64,000 nucleotides of DNA from Megalobrama amblycephala. Taxonomy: Eukaryota; Chordata; Actinopteri; Cypriniformes; Xenocyprididae. How positions within the stretch are numbered: the first letter of the stretch is position 1; each line of letters begins with the position of its first letter. The stretch lies in the NCBI RefSeq assembly GCF_018812025.1, contig NC_063044.1:72205057-72269056 (forward strand), written 5' to 3'. Below the pieces are notes generated by a model. The model searched no databases. It was not told the origin of the DNA and saw only the letters and a program-made list of their open reading frames with translations. Position numbers and translations under genes: made by a program. This document shows positions 11,306-23,169 of this stretch, piece after piece.

Positions 11306-12466
11306 CTAATAATGCTTCAGTGTGTGGTACTCCTCAAAGCATGGGACAGAACACAAGGAAGTGTTGCATGGCACACACATGTATTTGGTGAGGCGCCTCT
11401 GCTTGCTCTTGCGTGTGCTGGAGAGGCAGACCTTGCAGTGCCGCCTGGTCTTGCTGCCCTGGGAAGTGGTCTGAGGGACTTCAGATGGGAAATGCCTGGC
11501 TGTAAGGCACAGAGGAGTGTCTAAGGCAGGACGCCCTCCTTTGGATGGACACCGCAATGTGCTGTACTCCTCCAGCAGCCCTCTCATCAGGTTCTTCCTG
11601 AATTGCAGGGAGGTGATTTCCTTTCCTACTCATAGTAGAGCACATCAATAGGGAGTAAGGAGGATGAGAGAATTGTATGTGACAGTGTGGTCTGTTTATT
11701 ATTGTACATTTTTAATAACACTTCATTTTACATTATTTAACATGTAATTACTTTTTATCTTGATTACAGTTATTCTTAGATGATTTGTATAAATTTCTCA
11801 CCAGTAATTTGCCAGTAGACAATGTGGTTATTGAGCAAAACCGTGTCAAGTAGGTGAAAGAAAATCTTCTTATACCACTTTGTAGACTTTCTGGTGCATT
11901 CAAGAAAGCCAGTCATCATGTCAGCTTTGTCAACTGCCCCCATCTTTTTGTTGTACTCCAGCACACAGACTGGCTTCATCTTTGCTTGACCAGTGATGTG
12001 ATCACGCTTCCCTGTGGCTGCCATACCAGTTGGGTGGACTGTGGTGAGGACACGAACATCCCTCTTGTCATGCCATTTGACTGCCAACTGCGATCCATTC
12101 TCCTTGAATTCCACCTCACCCTTTGCCATCCTACAGGTAAATGTTGGCATTCCTTTCTGGTTTGCACGCACAGTCCCACAAGCTCCAGTGCCAGGAGACA
12201 AGAGGTGCTGGAAAAGTGTGGGACTACTGTACCAATTGTCCACATAAAGGACATGACCCTTCCTTAAGTAAGGTGCCAGTAGTGTCATTACGACAGACCC
12301 AGAAATTCCAAGTCCTGGGTAATGTTGGATGTCACTGGTAGATCCGGAGTAAATGATCATATCCTGCACAAAACCAGTAAGCACATCACACAAAACAAAA
12401 AATTTGACCCCAGATCTATGCCGTTTAGATGGAATGAACTGACGAAATGCCAGCCTGCAGCTTTAA
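11306..12466 (-). CDS. piggyBac transposase-like gene, C-terminal two exons
   Basis: Minus strand. An exon from about 12466 to 11802 and a last exon 11625-11306 are joined by a 176-base intron with a GT donor and an AG acceptor, in matching phase 1. The first exon encodes the DDE_Tnp_1_7 core: FRQFIPSKRH, then VLYVDNWYSSP holding the second catalytic Asp, then NKKMGAVDKADMM holding the third. The last exon encodes FRKNLMRGLLEEY and a C-terminal cysteine-rich zinc domain (HCKVC ... CVPC ... CSVPCFEEYH). The region holding the first catalytic Asp is not in the window in readable form, so the gene is 5' truncated or its upstream exons were missed. No stop or frameshift occurs in about 325 codons. 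It could be an element remnant or a domesticated PGBD-like gene. Confidence 0.75.
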
Positions 12467-12664
12467 ACAATTTAGTATTAAAAAAAATGCAACAGATCAG
12501 GATGGGAAAGAGTAATTTTATTAGAACTGTATCTGAATATGTGTAACAAAGATTTTGAATTCTTGTGGACAAACTTCAAGTGATATTTACATTAGAAAAT
12601 GTACACACAGCTACAGTATTTTTGAAATTTTTTACAACATAAATATTTTTATTCATTTAAATAT

Positions 12665-12894
12665 TTAGTTATAATCCCTGTGAAAACTTCCTAAAAACTT
12701 CAGTTTTTCTTTGAAATCACTTGTTTGCCATTTCTGCTCTAGTGTCTTGAGGCCCTGTGGGTCTTTCACTGGCAAAAGACCATCTTCAATTTTATAATTG
12801 GTGTCCTGGAGTTCCTTTGAATTCAGGAGGCGTAGAATGGACTGGTGCTGGTCAAGAATCATTTCTTGCTTTGTCAGCATCTCACGGGTTAGTG
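12665..12894 (-). pseudogene. coiled-coil exon of a DUF4806-type protein
   Basis: After a TTCTAG acceptor the minus strand encodes a helical stretch with REMLTKQEMILDQHQSILRL, then an acidic spacer, then LKTLEQKWQTSDFKEKL. This order, a heptad helix followed by a 'LEEL...LKD' motif, is what precedes the DUF4806 domain in fish proteins. The frame closes with a stop at 12665 before any DUF4806 core. The exon is 5' of the piggyBac piece on the same strand, but the two are unrelated families. Confidence 0.4.
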
Positions 12895-13499
12895 CTAGAA
12901 TGCTGATTATAAAAGAATATAACATGACAAATGGTAAAGCGAGCATGGGTTGAACTTGTTGCCCTGTTAATGAGATTATAAAGTATATTATGTAACCAAA
13001 ATACCAAATGACAGTTTTCACATGACATCAAACCTGTACAGGAACACCCACCTGGAGGGCAAAACATTTTCCTCCATTACACGCCAGTCATTTTTACCAG
13101 GTTTTTACGGAGTATTAATATAGTAAGACAGTGTGGTGATATTAAAGACCAAATCTAAACATCTAAACCTGTTAATTCTCAAAGAGATCTTCTGTAATTC
13201 ATGAGACAAACCCCTCCGAAATAGTACTTTCAATGTGTCAATCACCCAAGTCGTTTGTGCAGCGAGTGTGTGAAAGGGGAGTGCAAACGATCGCCTGCCC
13301 CCATAGTAGTACAAGACCTCACAAAGAGTGCGAGGATGCGAGCAGCTTAAATAGTCCAGGTAATGTGCTGCAGCTGGGTGTGGTGATTAATACCAAGGTA
13401 CGGGGCTGATGGGAAATGTAGTGTGTGATATTTTATTGGAGACGATGAGAGAATAATTAATTTATTTTCTTAATGTTTCTCTTGTGGCCCATAGTTCGA

Positions 13500-13745
13500 T
13501 TTTTTTTGTATTTGTTGTGAATCGAGAAGTATTTTGTGTTAAACGAGTTGTTTTTAATTGAGGAGTAAGCTATCTAACGAATATTTTATTGTACTCGCAG
13601 TGCAGTGGTGATTTGCTATGATTGATGAAATAATAATAATAGAAGCATGAAGTGATGCGCCGAATGCTTCTTTCCGTGCTGAAGGGCAAAGGAGTTTCTT
13701 TGAAAGGCTTGTGCTCTCAACTGTACACGAGACGGATCGGAACAC
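13500..13745. repeat. dispersed repeat, internally deleted copy
   Basis: Two blocks here, around 13545-13615 and 13690-13735 (the latter with TTTGAAAGGCTTG), match the two ends of a roughly 0.9-kb stretch at 36797-37720. The middle of that longer copy is absent here. The ends resemble the outer parts of a DNA transposon, but no clear terminal repeats could be fixed. Confidence 0.5.
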
Positions 13746-14388
13746 AGGAAATGAAGTATACCCGGCCCTTAACCGCTACAAATTGTAGTGGACTGGAGTT
13801 GAAAGCAGTGGAAAGCAGCTTTACAGTGATAACTGGAATATAATTTTGGCTGCACAGCAGCTCTTAAAGAAAATAGTGTCATTGTCCATGATTTGTATGC
13901 TGATTGCTGTCATTTCTTACAGTTGCACATTTGTTTTGTATAATTTACTGTGTATTGACTGTAATAGATATTTGATAGATAGGGAGGACCACCATTTGTT
14001 TCCTGATCAGAACACAAGAAAAGAGTGAGTCATTATCTCAGACCTAAGGGCAGGGGGAAAAGATAAAGAAAAAATATATATTAAGCATGTAATTCATTGA
14101 TAAAAATTAGAGCACTTAAACATATCTTATGACCTCTTTGATAGTTTTGTTTTTCAAGAAACCCAGAAGCAAAGGTAAACAACAATGCCTTGGACTACCA
14201 ACCTGGAGCTGCTGCTGCTATTTACAATCTTAGATGTGGAAAAATGGGCCAAGAATGGATGTTGAATCCCACGAGCTGTGTTGTTAAAAGGATACAGCAA
14301 CTGGTTTGAGGGTTACCTCACTGATATTGAAGGTCAGGTTAACATTACACAAAGCCAAATAAGCTGTACCTGACTTAGACATGCGAAA
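13746..14388. other. no gene seen
   Basis: Short open frames without splice or domain support. No inverted repeat was found. Confidence 0.4.
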
Positions 14389-14795
14389 TACACTGAACAA
14401 AATTATAAACGCAACATTTTTGTTTTTGCCCCCATTTTTCATGACCTGAATCAAAGATCTAAGACTTTTCCTATGTACACAAAAGGCCTATTTCTTTCAA
14501 ATATTGTTCACAAATCTGTCTAAATCTGTGTTAGTGAGCACTTCTCCTTTGCCAAGATAATCCATCCACCTCACAGGTGTGGCATATCAAGATGCTGATT
14601 AGAAAGCATTATTATTGCACAGATTATTGCCTTAGGCTGGCCACAATAAAAGGCCACTCTAAAATGTGCAGTTTTATCACACAGCACAATGCCACAGATG
14701 TCACAAGTTTTGAAGGGAGCATGTAATTGGCATGCTGACTGCAGGAATGTCCACCAGAGCTGTTGCCCGTGAATTAAATGTTAATTTCTCTACCA
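14389..14795 (+). mobile_element. 5' fragment of a Tc1/mariner element
   Basis: The left end and leader of a fish Tc1-type element are present (CTGAACAAAATTATAAACGC ... CAGGTGTGGCATATCAAG). They lead into the first codons of the transposase helix-turn-helix (GMSTRAVARELNVN). The copy stops abruptly at 14795, where a right end of the AGGGTTAG MITE family (14796-14822, followed by TTAA) is attached. The rest of the transposase is absent. Confidence 0.75.
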
Positions 14796-15129
14796 TTCAT
14801 TTTTGGGTGAACTAACCTTTTAATGACAATACTACATTACCTAAAATTATTACTACATTACCTACAAATATAGTTATTAATTGCCGATCTCTGACAGTAC
14901 AATCCTGTAAAGTCATTGATATATATTTTAAACATTCTTTATTTTAAGTATTTTGTGTACTCTTCCCCTCTAGATGGCAACACCTAGCCTGTACACTCGC
15001 CCATCGCCAATCCACTGCATGTGTGTGGCCAACAAAACCACATGCAAAGCGGTCACCTTTGGGAGAGATGGCACAAAGATTAAAATTTCATCACTAAGGG
15101 TTTGGTAAACAAGTGCCCTTAAGGCCAAT

Positions 15130-15540
15130 TAACACCGCACCGACAAACGCCAGCAAATGCCAATGAACAAGTTAGCCATTGGATTTGTGTTCACACAACA
15201 GACACCAACAAACTTTGAGTCAGATAATAGAGATAGAGTCAAGTCTGACTGGGAAATAATGGATGATCCTCTTACGGCAATCAAAATTTTACTTTTGCTA
15301 ATGTCTTTACGTGTCATTCTTCGCATGAAAAAAGTGGCAGGTAAAATGAAAGAGGCTGTGGGTGAAGCCGTGATTGCTGAGACGGGGAAGACGGGGCACT
15401 TACTTTAGTTTGTGCAAAGAGCTTCAGTGGGAAGATGTTCAAAGCTTCCAGAATATTGCTAGATTGGTCCCTGATCAGTTTCAATGTCTAATTCAGATGG
15501 TGACACCAATAATTCAAAAGCAAATCACAAATTAGAGAGA
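15130..15540 (+). pseudogene. PIF/Harbinger transposase N-terminal remnant
   Basis: Two adjacent frames carry the pattern of the N-terminal region of Harbinger transposases. First comes a helical and basic stretch (LLLLMSLRVILRMKK). After a frameshift near 15395 follows TYFSLCKELQWEDVQSFQNI and then a helix PDQFQCLIQMVTP, ending at a stop. The DDE catalytic domain is not found downstream, so this is a fragment. Sequence to 15900 has no further recognisable coding. Confidence 0.5.
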
Positions 15541-15559
15541 AACAAGTGCCCTTACTGAT

Positions 15560-17870
15560 GGAAAACATGTATACTTATCTTCAAACAACAACAAGACACC
15601 AGAGTTTGAAGAAGGTTTGTAGATGAAGCACATGTTTATGAGTGGCATCACCTTGTGTGACAAGAAGATATTATTTATTAAGTACTTTATTAAGTATTTC
15701 ATTGCTAGATTACAATTACCCTCAATGAAAACATGTTTCTGCTGGAACAGATGGTTCTGTCTGAACTGAACAATGTTTTCTGTTTTTGATAGATGCTATG
15801 TTTATCTTTTTGTCGATACAGATTCTGAAGATGTGAATTTGAATGAGGCAACTGCAAGATCTTTCCTAGATGTTAATCAGTCACAGTGAATGAATGTAAT
15901 TGTACTGTATAGACAAAATAAATTAAGTTATACTCTAAATCTGAACAGGTGAATTAAGGCAGTAAAGAATCAGCTATAAAAATGGAATCTCAAATTCAGC
16001 TTTATGTGTTAAACAGTGTTATCTACTATGTGATTTACAATGTTTAATCTATATATTCTTGCATGGGGCATTCTCCTTTTCTTTAGAGCTGATGTGAACC
16101 GACTTTAAAGGATATCTTGTTCCCTCCTGGGATGGCATTTCAAGTGACATGATCAGTTTTAACATCAAAGTGTGTGTGGGAAGAAACTAAACGGACCATG
16201 AGATAACCACATTTCCTACCTTCAAAGACCATTGTCTTAAATTTACAGATGATGTTGGCATTCCCGAAGGTGCAACTGACCAAGGGTGTCCAAAAATTGA
16301 ATCCTTTAGACTTATATACTTGTATCCTTCTGCAACTACAGTGGGATGTTCAAGGGTGTTAGGATAAGAAAGTCTTAACATGTAACCTGGCTGGTACTGA
16401 GAAAAATGTCACAGATTTATTCCAGTTAGTAATTCAATTGCGATTTAAAAAGCCTTTTTTTCATGTCTCTCTTTATCTATTAATTTATTTATTGTTTACA
16501 GCTCTAAATAACAGCAGCTATATGAGGGCAGTTGGCAGATGTCAATTGTCCAATCTTTACTTTTGTATTTATTCTAATGTGAAAGGTGCAGTCAGTGACT
16601 CTTGAGTTTGTTTTGCTGGTATAACCGGTCCCGTGTGGTGGGATGTCGACTCTGCGGGGTGTGTGAGAGAGAGAGAAAACATGCTGTACATATTTAAATC
16701 TGTATTGTAAAATAATTTAACACAAAGTTTTAAACAGTTCATTTTTTTATTTAAAGTTGGCAAGGTAATTACAATTTGAATTAATTCTATTAATAAATAC
16801 AATTAAGGTAATTAAAATAATTTATAAAGTATCATCATTATTATTAGCACCATTATCAGTATTATCATTTTGTTATTATATAAATTTAGAAATTATATAC
16901 ATTTTATAGATGGAATTTGCAGTTGCAGTAACATCATGCACATCAGTCCAGCTCTATGTTGCAACATAGTATGTTTTTTGAAGCTTATGCGCACAACCTT
17001 GCAGACAATTTCCAGAGGTTTCACAGTCATCACTGTTGCAGTTGGCACCACTTCTTTTATGAGGGATGGAGAGCCCTCAGACACAAAACCAGCAGTTGCA
17101 GTTTGTAAAAGCTGAACTTGGATCAGTGGATTGTTTTTGTGATCATGTATGATATTTACAATTGACACAATCTTTCCAATGCAACTATTTCTTAGATGAA
17201 CTGTAAAACTGTTGTGTTTGTGCTCCTTTCCATATTTCTCTTTTGTTTACAGTTGTCGGTATATCTCTGCAGAGTATTCATCTTCTTCAGAGATCACAGA
17301 CTGGGAGCATTAGGACCTTATCCTTGTGAACTAGGACTTTTTCTCGAGAGCATCCCAACAAAACAAGACCTTCCAGCTTCTGTGCCTTGGCAAGAGGATA
17401 AACTCCTTGCTAGTCATTGACAAGTTTGTCCACCCTATTTGAGACATCTGCGCTAGTCATTGTTTGTTTCAGTAGTGTTGGAATTGACTGCAATTTGGGA
17501 TGGAATGTAATTTGTTCCATGACACAACCTTCCATTTTTGCTTGACAGGGACTCAACTAAAGCTGGGGCATTGTCACTTTGCAAATTGCCTCTGATATGA
17601 TTTGTATTTTGACAAACATAATAAAAAAAGGCAGGCATGGTCATGTAATAATTTATTTACAGATTACAGTTGTTAAAGAGGCAGTTGTAGTGCCTTCTCT
17701 ACTGCCTTCTCTACAATATTAATAAATGATGGGTCTTTTATTTGGGGTGCTCAGTATCAAAACAGTTTTGTGCTTAATAATAAAAAACATCTTCAATTTT
17801 CACTTTTAGTAAAAAAAAAAAGCATTTTAACTTTTAAATAGAGCATAAAACATTTGAACTGGAAACATTA
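15560..17870. other. no confident gene
   Basis: Some minus-strand stretches (16893-17168, 17453-17644) have coding-like composition. They may be debris of the same transposon as the nuclease fragment downstream, but no domain was recognised in them. Confidence 0.35.
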
Positions 17871-17879
17871 GTTGCAGTC

Positions 17880-18215
17880 CTACTCCTGAAGCAGAGATTT
17901 CTGTAAGTAGACATAGAAATAAAAACGGTCTGCTTTTTCTCTGATCACTTTCAAAACACCAGTGTATATACCTCTATATATTCTTTGGATGAGAATGTCA
18001 TCTTGGGCTGAAACTACAAAACCACACCAGTTCATTCCTGTGATAAGCATCTGCCCCTGTACTTGCAAGTGTTTCTTTTAGCTCCATCTTGCCTGACTTC
18101 ATATTTAGGTATGGCCAGTCAACATAGCTTTTGACATGCGGGCATTTAATCTCAATCAACCCAAACTGACACGGCTCTGCAGGGTCAAAAATTAACCCGT
18201 CTGGAGATGATGTTC
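17880..18215 (-). pseudogene. YqaJ-type (lambda exonuclease-like) nuclease fragment
   Basis: The minus strand encodes SSPDGLIFDP, then GLIEIKCPHVKSYVDWPYL, and after a frameshift YVQ-like text MQVQGQMLITGMNWCGFVV ending in ADRFYFYVYLQ. This is the catalytic core of YqaJ/lambda-exonuclease family enzymes: the Asp of S-P-D-G, the E-x-K of IEIK, then the helix with Q-x-Q-x-Q-M. In fish such domains sit in proteins linked to DNA transposons, ISL2EU-type being one I recall. The frame break near 18068 and the missing N-terminal part make it a pseudogene. A Harbinger-like remnant lies 2.5 kb away on the opposite strand. Confidence 0.6.
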
Positions 18216-18298
18216 TTCACAGTAATTTTAGTATTTGCTCTATTTTGCAACAAAATAATAGTTGCAATGAAAGCCATGGCAGAACTACAGCACACAGC

Positions 18299-18482
18299 TG
18301 TATTTTAAATACTAAAACCGCTTAAATACATGAACGAATCTGTGGCTTTGAACGAATCGTTTGTGAAAGTAACTGATTCAATGATTTCAACTTGTTCATT
18401 ATTGAATAAATGACAGGATGACTCACGCATTAAAACAGTGACTTACCGCCACCTATTAGCGGTTTTAGTATTTAAAATAGTC
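18299..18482. repeat. short hairpin element, 22-bp arms
   Basis: TATTTTAAATACTAAAACCGC near 18301 is repeated as its reverse complement at about 18459-18480, around a 140-base spacer. This is consistent with a small MITE, but no clear target duplication is seen. Confidence 0.5.
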
Positions 18483-18489
18483 AATTTTC

Positions 18490-20510
18490 ACATTATCATC
18501 ATTGCATATTTCTCTTGAACATTTTTTATTTAAAACATTATTCATTTTGTAAAGGTATTTATAAAGATTAAAAAATGCACTGGAATGTCCATTTAGGGGG
18601 CAAATATTGTCCCTTAATGGAAAAAGTGCAGTCTAAGTGGAAGAGGGGGTACGCAGAAGGGATGGTAAATGCCTCAGGGGGTACTCCACTCTAAAAAGTT
18701 TGGGAACCACTGTCCTATTTCAATTCAATAGTTTTTGTCTCTGAAGCAGAATATTTGCAAAATGGATGGGCCATAGTACATTTAATTAAAAGGGGAGGAA
18801 AAAGTAAATCATTGAAGAAAATCAGCTGTGTTGCACAAACTCCACGGGACTTGAATCTTTCAGTACAACCTGCATAAGTAAAATGTCATTACGTATTTAT
18901 CATAGCTTGGTCAATGTTTAATCATTTAAGAACATCTTGTTTTTAAAAATATTTTCTATATCTAATATTTTATATAAACAGACCAAATTAGATTGGATTA
19001 GGTTGTTATATAAAATGCCAAATGCATTTGGTCAAAATCCAAAATCATTTATTTGAAACATGATAGCCTACTACCTTTAACACAAGATAAGAAGCAAAAG
19101 TGATTACATGGATTTAAACCTACCTATATTGTAGTTATATAAAATATTCACAGGCAGATTTGCTTTATGTATTTCCCCGGCGTCGAAATCAGGCACATAT
19201 AAATGTCAGGAAACACGACTCCAGGCTGCATGTCAATATCCATGGATTAGGTTTATTTGACAAGTTGTAAGGAACACTTTCGAGTCCAACATTGAGTGTA
19301 ATCGTTTGTTTTACTCGCGTTTTTGCAGTTTCTCCTATTAAATCCAGTCATGCAGCAGGTTCTTTTGTCTGGCTCTCAACAATGGATGGTCACGGACATG
19401 TGGGTGAATGGTGAAAAGTGTACGGAACATGGTTAGTCTACGTGGGCTCAACACAAGATTTTTTCTACCTACCCGGTCAGGCCAGTGGTTCAAATTTTTA
19501 TTTGCCCTTCCAAAATTCTCACTGGCCCTACAATAAAAAAAAAGAAAACAAAATGGGCCTATAAATTAAGCCTAGTTATTATTTTCACTGTTTTTGATAC
19601 ATGTAACCTAAATAAATAAGGTTAGGAATAAGGTTATGACACCAAAAGCTACTAGATTAACTCACTTAAATTTGAAATATTGTTACACAAGTACTGTAAG
19701 TAATAAGATAGTAACAAATAATCAAATTATGAATAATAGCACAAATAAATACAACAGAATAAACAAATGAAATAAACAGCGCTTTTTAAGTTTTTTTTAT
19801 GTTGGCTTAACAGGAGATTTTCAGGTACAGAACAGGTATCAAACTCATTCAGAATCAAATTTTAACAAACATCCACAAAATACATACCATACTAACGTGA
19901 TCTGATGTGCTGCATCACGAAGAGTTTGTAAAGATCCATTTTGAGAGTTATACCCTGGACCTCTGTAAAGCCAAACATGTTAGTAGTGTGTCAGTCCAGT
20001 CCTCCACATGCCTGCCCCAACAGTGGCATAGCCAAGAGGCAGAAAAATAACACTGCTGCCAGTAACAGCTGTTGTGGTGGCGAAGGCGAAGACAAACCAA
20101 AAACGGAAACCCTTCTTCTGTCACTACAGCAATGACAGGTGAGCTGTTTTTTATACTTTCAAATATGATAAACCATGTAACATACTGTGGCGTTGGAGTA
20201 CCAGTCCTTTTATGACACAAGTAGACAAGAATTTTGCATATTGCAGAGCCTTGACTGAAGTGACGGATGAGGATTTGGATTTACTGAGAGGATTGACAGG
20301 GACACCTGTGAGCTACAGAGCAAACAGGCCCCAGTAGATGTAGCAGCAGGTCAGGAAAAGTACCTTCTTGGAAGTGGTTTGAGCTACCAGGTAAAGCAGT
20401 GATACAGATTATAACTTGATACAGATTAAGATTCATTTATTATCATTTGTGCGCAGACAATTTACAGAAAAACATTTATTACAAAAGAAAAACACTGTGA
20501 CAGGCAGAGA
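18490..20510. other. no confident gene
   Basis: A repeat end with the word TTTGGGAACCACTG lies near 18695. At 19941-20150 a plus-strand stretch reads like a fragment of a YqaJ-associated protein (STCLPQQWHSQEAEK) but is broken. The rest is non-coding. Confidence 0.3.
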
Positions 20511-20518
20511 GAAATCAT

Positions 20519-20752
20519 AGGGCTGGGCGATATCGAATGCTTTTGTCACGCGCATTTCTTCAGTAAAGCCGGTTCCCTGATTACCGCTAAATCGCCAAGC
20601 TTTCAAATGGAGCGGCGATACAATCGAATTGAACGCGATATTGCGTGGCTTATCAAACGGCTCCATGAAAGCAGGTGATGGCGATTTAGCGGTAATCAGG
20701 GAACCGGCTTTGCTGAAGAAATGCGCTGTGACAAAAGCAGATACAGAGCCCT
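20519..20752. mobile_element. 234-bp hairpin MITE with target duplication
   Basis: It starts AGGGCT and ends AGCCCT, with long inner arms (GCCGGTTCCCTGATTACCGC and its reverse complement). The 7-base word AAATCAT sits directly on both sides (20512-20518 and 20753-20759), as expected of a target duplication. It is non-coding. Confidence 0.75.
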
Positions 20753-20759
20753 AAATCAT

Positions 20760-22555
20760 GGTCACATGGGTTAACTCAAAACTCTGTTCACTCGGCAACA
20801 GTAGAGAAGTCCATAACCTCCCGATCAAATATAAAGATACTCTTCTTATTTCTCAACTATAGCCAAGAAAATAATTCTACTAAACTGGAAATCCAAAAAT
20901 GTTATACATATTAAACGCTGGATTAATATTCTTATGATCAGAATACATCACATTATATACATACACCAATAAGAAAACTATGTCCATATTTACAAACATC
21001 TGGAACCCATTTCTACAATATTTAATTCATGAGTTCATGTGCCCATATAATCTTAGTGTAAGTGGTAAACAGATTTGGCTCGCTGTCTTCTATAGAGGGG
21101 CTCGGAAAGGATATTCTACTTGAGCTCCGATTGCCCCCCCATAACAGGAAAATTGTACAAAAAGGAGGAGGAGGAGGAGGGATGCCGAAAGAACTAACAA
21201 CAGGAAGAGAGAAGATGCTGGTTTTATACCTTGGTATTAATTGGAAGATTTCACAGACAGGGCTTAGCTTAAGATAGGACTAGGCCGTACTTCTATTATG
21301 ATATTTATTGATGTCAGTGAAAGTAATTTTAAGTTAAAGGGATAATTCAACTAAAAATGAAATTTACTCAACCTCGATTCTAAACCTGTAAACATTTCTT
21401 TGCTGAAGACAAAAGAAGATATTTTGAAGAGTGTTCATAACCAGTTTTCGAGCCCCATTGACTTCCACAGTGGCCAGGAAGTTTCTAGTATGCCAAGTAA
21501 GAAGCTGATTAGCAGGTTCAGGTGAGCTGATCTCTGTAGGACAGTGCAGGCCTCCAGCAGCAGGACTGGACACCCCTGGACTCGGTTCTTAGTCACCAAA
21601 ACTGACAGAATTAATAATTAGTGAATTACACGCACTGTTTGCTGACACTTGAGTGATTCACAATGTATTTCCATATTTCGTGTTTCTGCAGAAGTCAGTC
21701 ATGTGGGCAAAATCATGAGGGTGAGCAAATAAATCTCATTCTTCATTGTTCATTTAAGCAACAGAGCAGAATACTGTTAATCTTTAGATACTTAAGTTAT
21801 GTTTTAACAGTGGGGGGCAAGCACTTTTTCACACAGGGCCATGTGGGTTTGGATTTTATTTTCCCATCATAATAAAAACCTTCATTTAAAAACTGCATGT
21901 TGTGTTTACTTGTGTTATCTTTGATTCATATTTAAATTTGTTTGATGATCTGAAACAATAAAGTGTGACAAACATGCAAAAAAATAAAAAATCACTTTTT
22001 CACACCACAGTATTTGTTTTAAAGCTATTTGATATCCTGTTTGTTGGCCTTAAAACGTCTTAAAAATGCACATATGTACACCAGGGAAATCTAAATTTTC
22101 TAGGGGACCAACATTTTCTGACCAGGGTAATTATGAAACCCTGCGTACGGCCCGACTTATATTCTATCTAATGAAATCTTAAGTAAACGTGTATTATTGT
22201 GATCAAAAATAAATGGGGCAAAACACGATTGAATGTAAATGTTTGTCTCGTTATTCTATTAATAACTATCTAATACTTAAAATCTCAAGGTTAAATCAGA
22301 AGATTTTTTGTAAAAATGTTTCTTTAACAGCTGCCAAAAATAGTATATAGCGCCACTGTAGTTTTAAAAAAAATAAAAAATAAAAAAAACTTTTCAAAAC
22401 ATCCCCCTTCTGTTTTTTCACAAATATTTTTTTAAACATTGTTTGTACCATATTTGTCACTGTTTTAATTTATTTAAAAAATTATCTGGTAAAATATTTG
22501 GATTTCTGTGCACTTCTGTCATTGTAGACAATGCATGACTTTTATTTTGGAGTGA
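20760..22555. other. no gene seen
   Basis: AT-rich non-coding DNA, with a G-rich GGAGGAGGAGG tract at 21165-21180 and a small MITE-like word AAAGGGATAATTCA after TTAA near 21338. Confidence 0.4.
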
Positions 22556-22560
22556 CGGCA

Positions 22561-22568
22561 TGACGTCA
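22561..22568. promoter_or_regulatory. CRE-like TGACGTCA near the zinc-finger gene 5' end
   Basis: A TGACGTCA palindrome lies in a short GC-rich island about 600 bases upstream of the zinc-finger start codon. The ATG directly abuts a splice acceptor, so a non-coding first exon must lie upstream, plausibly in this island. Confidence 0.35.
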
Positions 22569-23169
22569 TAAGACTGCGCCGCGCTCCTGCATCTGCTGTG
22601 ATTCTGCTTAATAAAGGTTTGTTTTAAGAATTTAAACTGTTTTAATCGACAGAAACAGTTTTAATAGTTTTACAAGTGATGTGAAATTAGTTTTTTTTTA
22701 CTATTTAATGTAACATTGTGATTCTTTATCTAACTGTAATGAAGGATATTTGTGTGAGTAAAGCTCATTCACTGATGAGAAACGGTAAACCTGCGTCTCA
22801 TTTCTCCCTATATATCATAAATGAGTTTATCATGAACACGAGTTCAGTCTCTGGCGAGTAATGATGGAGAAACTGAACTTTTCAACTCCGAGTCAATTGA
22901 ATCAAACACTTTGAAAAATGATTCAGTGAATCACGACTCGTGCTGCTCAGTGAACTTTAACGACAACAACAAACACTAACAAACTAACTAAACATGTTTT
23001 CATCAGTGTAATCATTTAAATATAATCTATAATTAATTAAAATACCAAATGTAGATAATAAATGACTAAATATGAAGTTAATTAATTTGCAGCATTAGTT
23101 TTGAGTGTTTGTTTTTGTTCAACAGGTCATTGAAGATTTTTAACTCTGTTAATTATTCTCTTCTTACAG

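Noticed and set aside
19941..20150. Possible fragment of a YqaJ-associated protein on the plus strand
   Set aside because: Only one short motif is suggestive, the frame is broken and the strand is opposite to the nuclease fragment; too weak to annotate as a gene.
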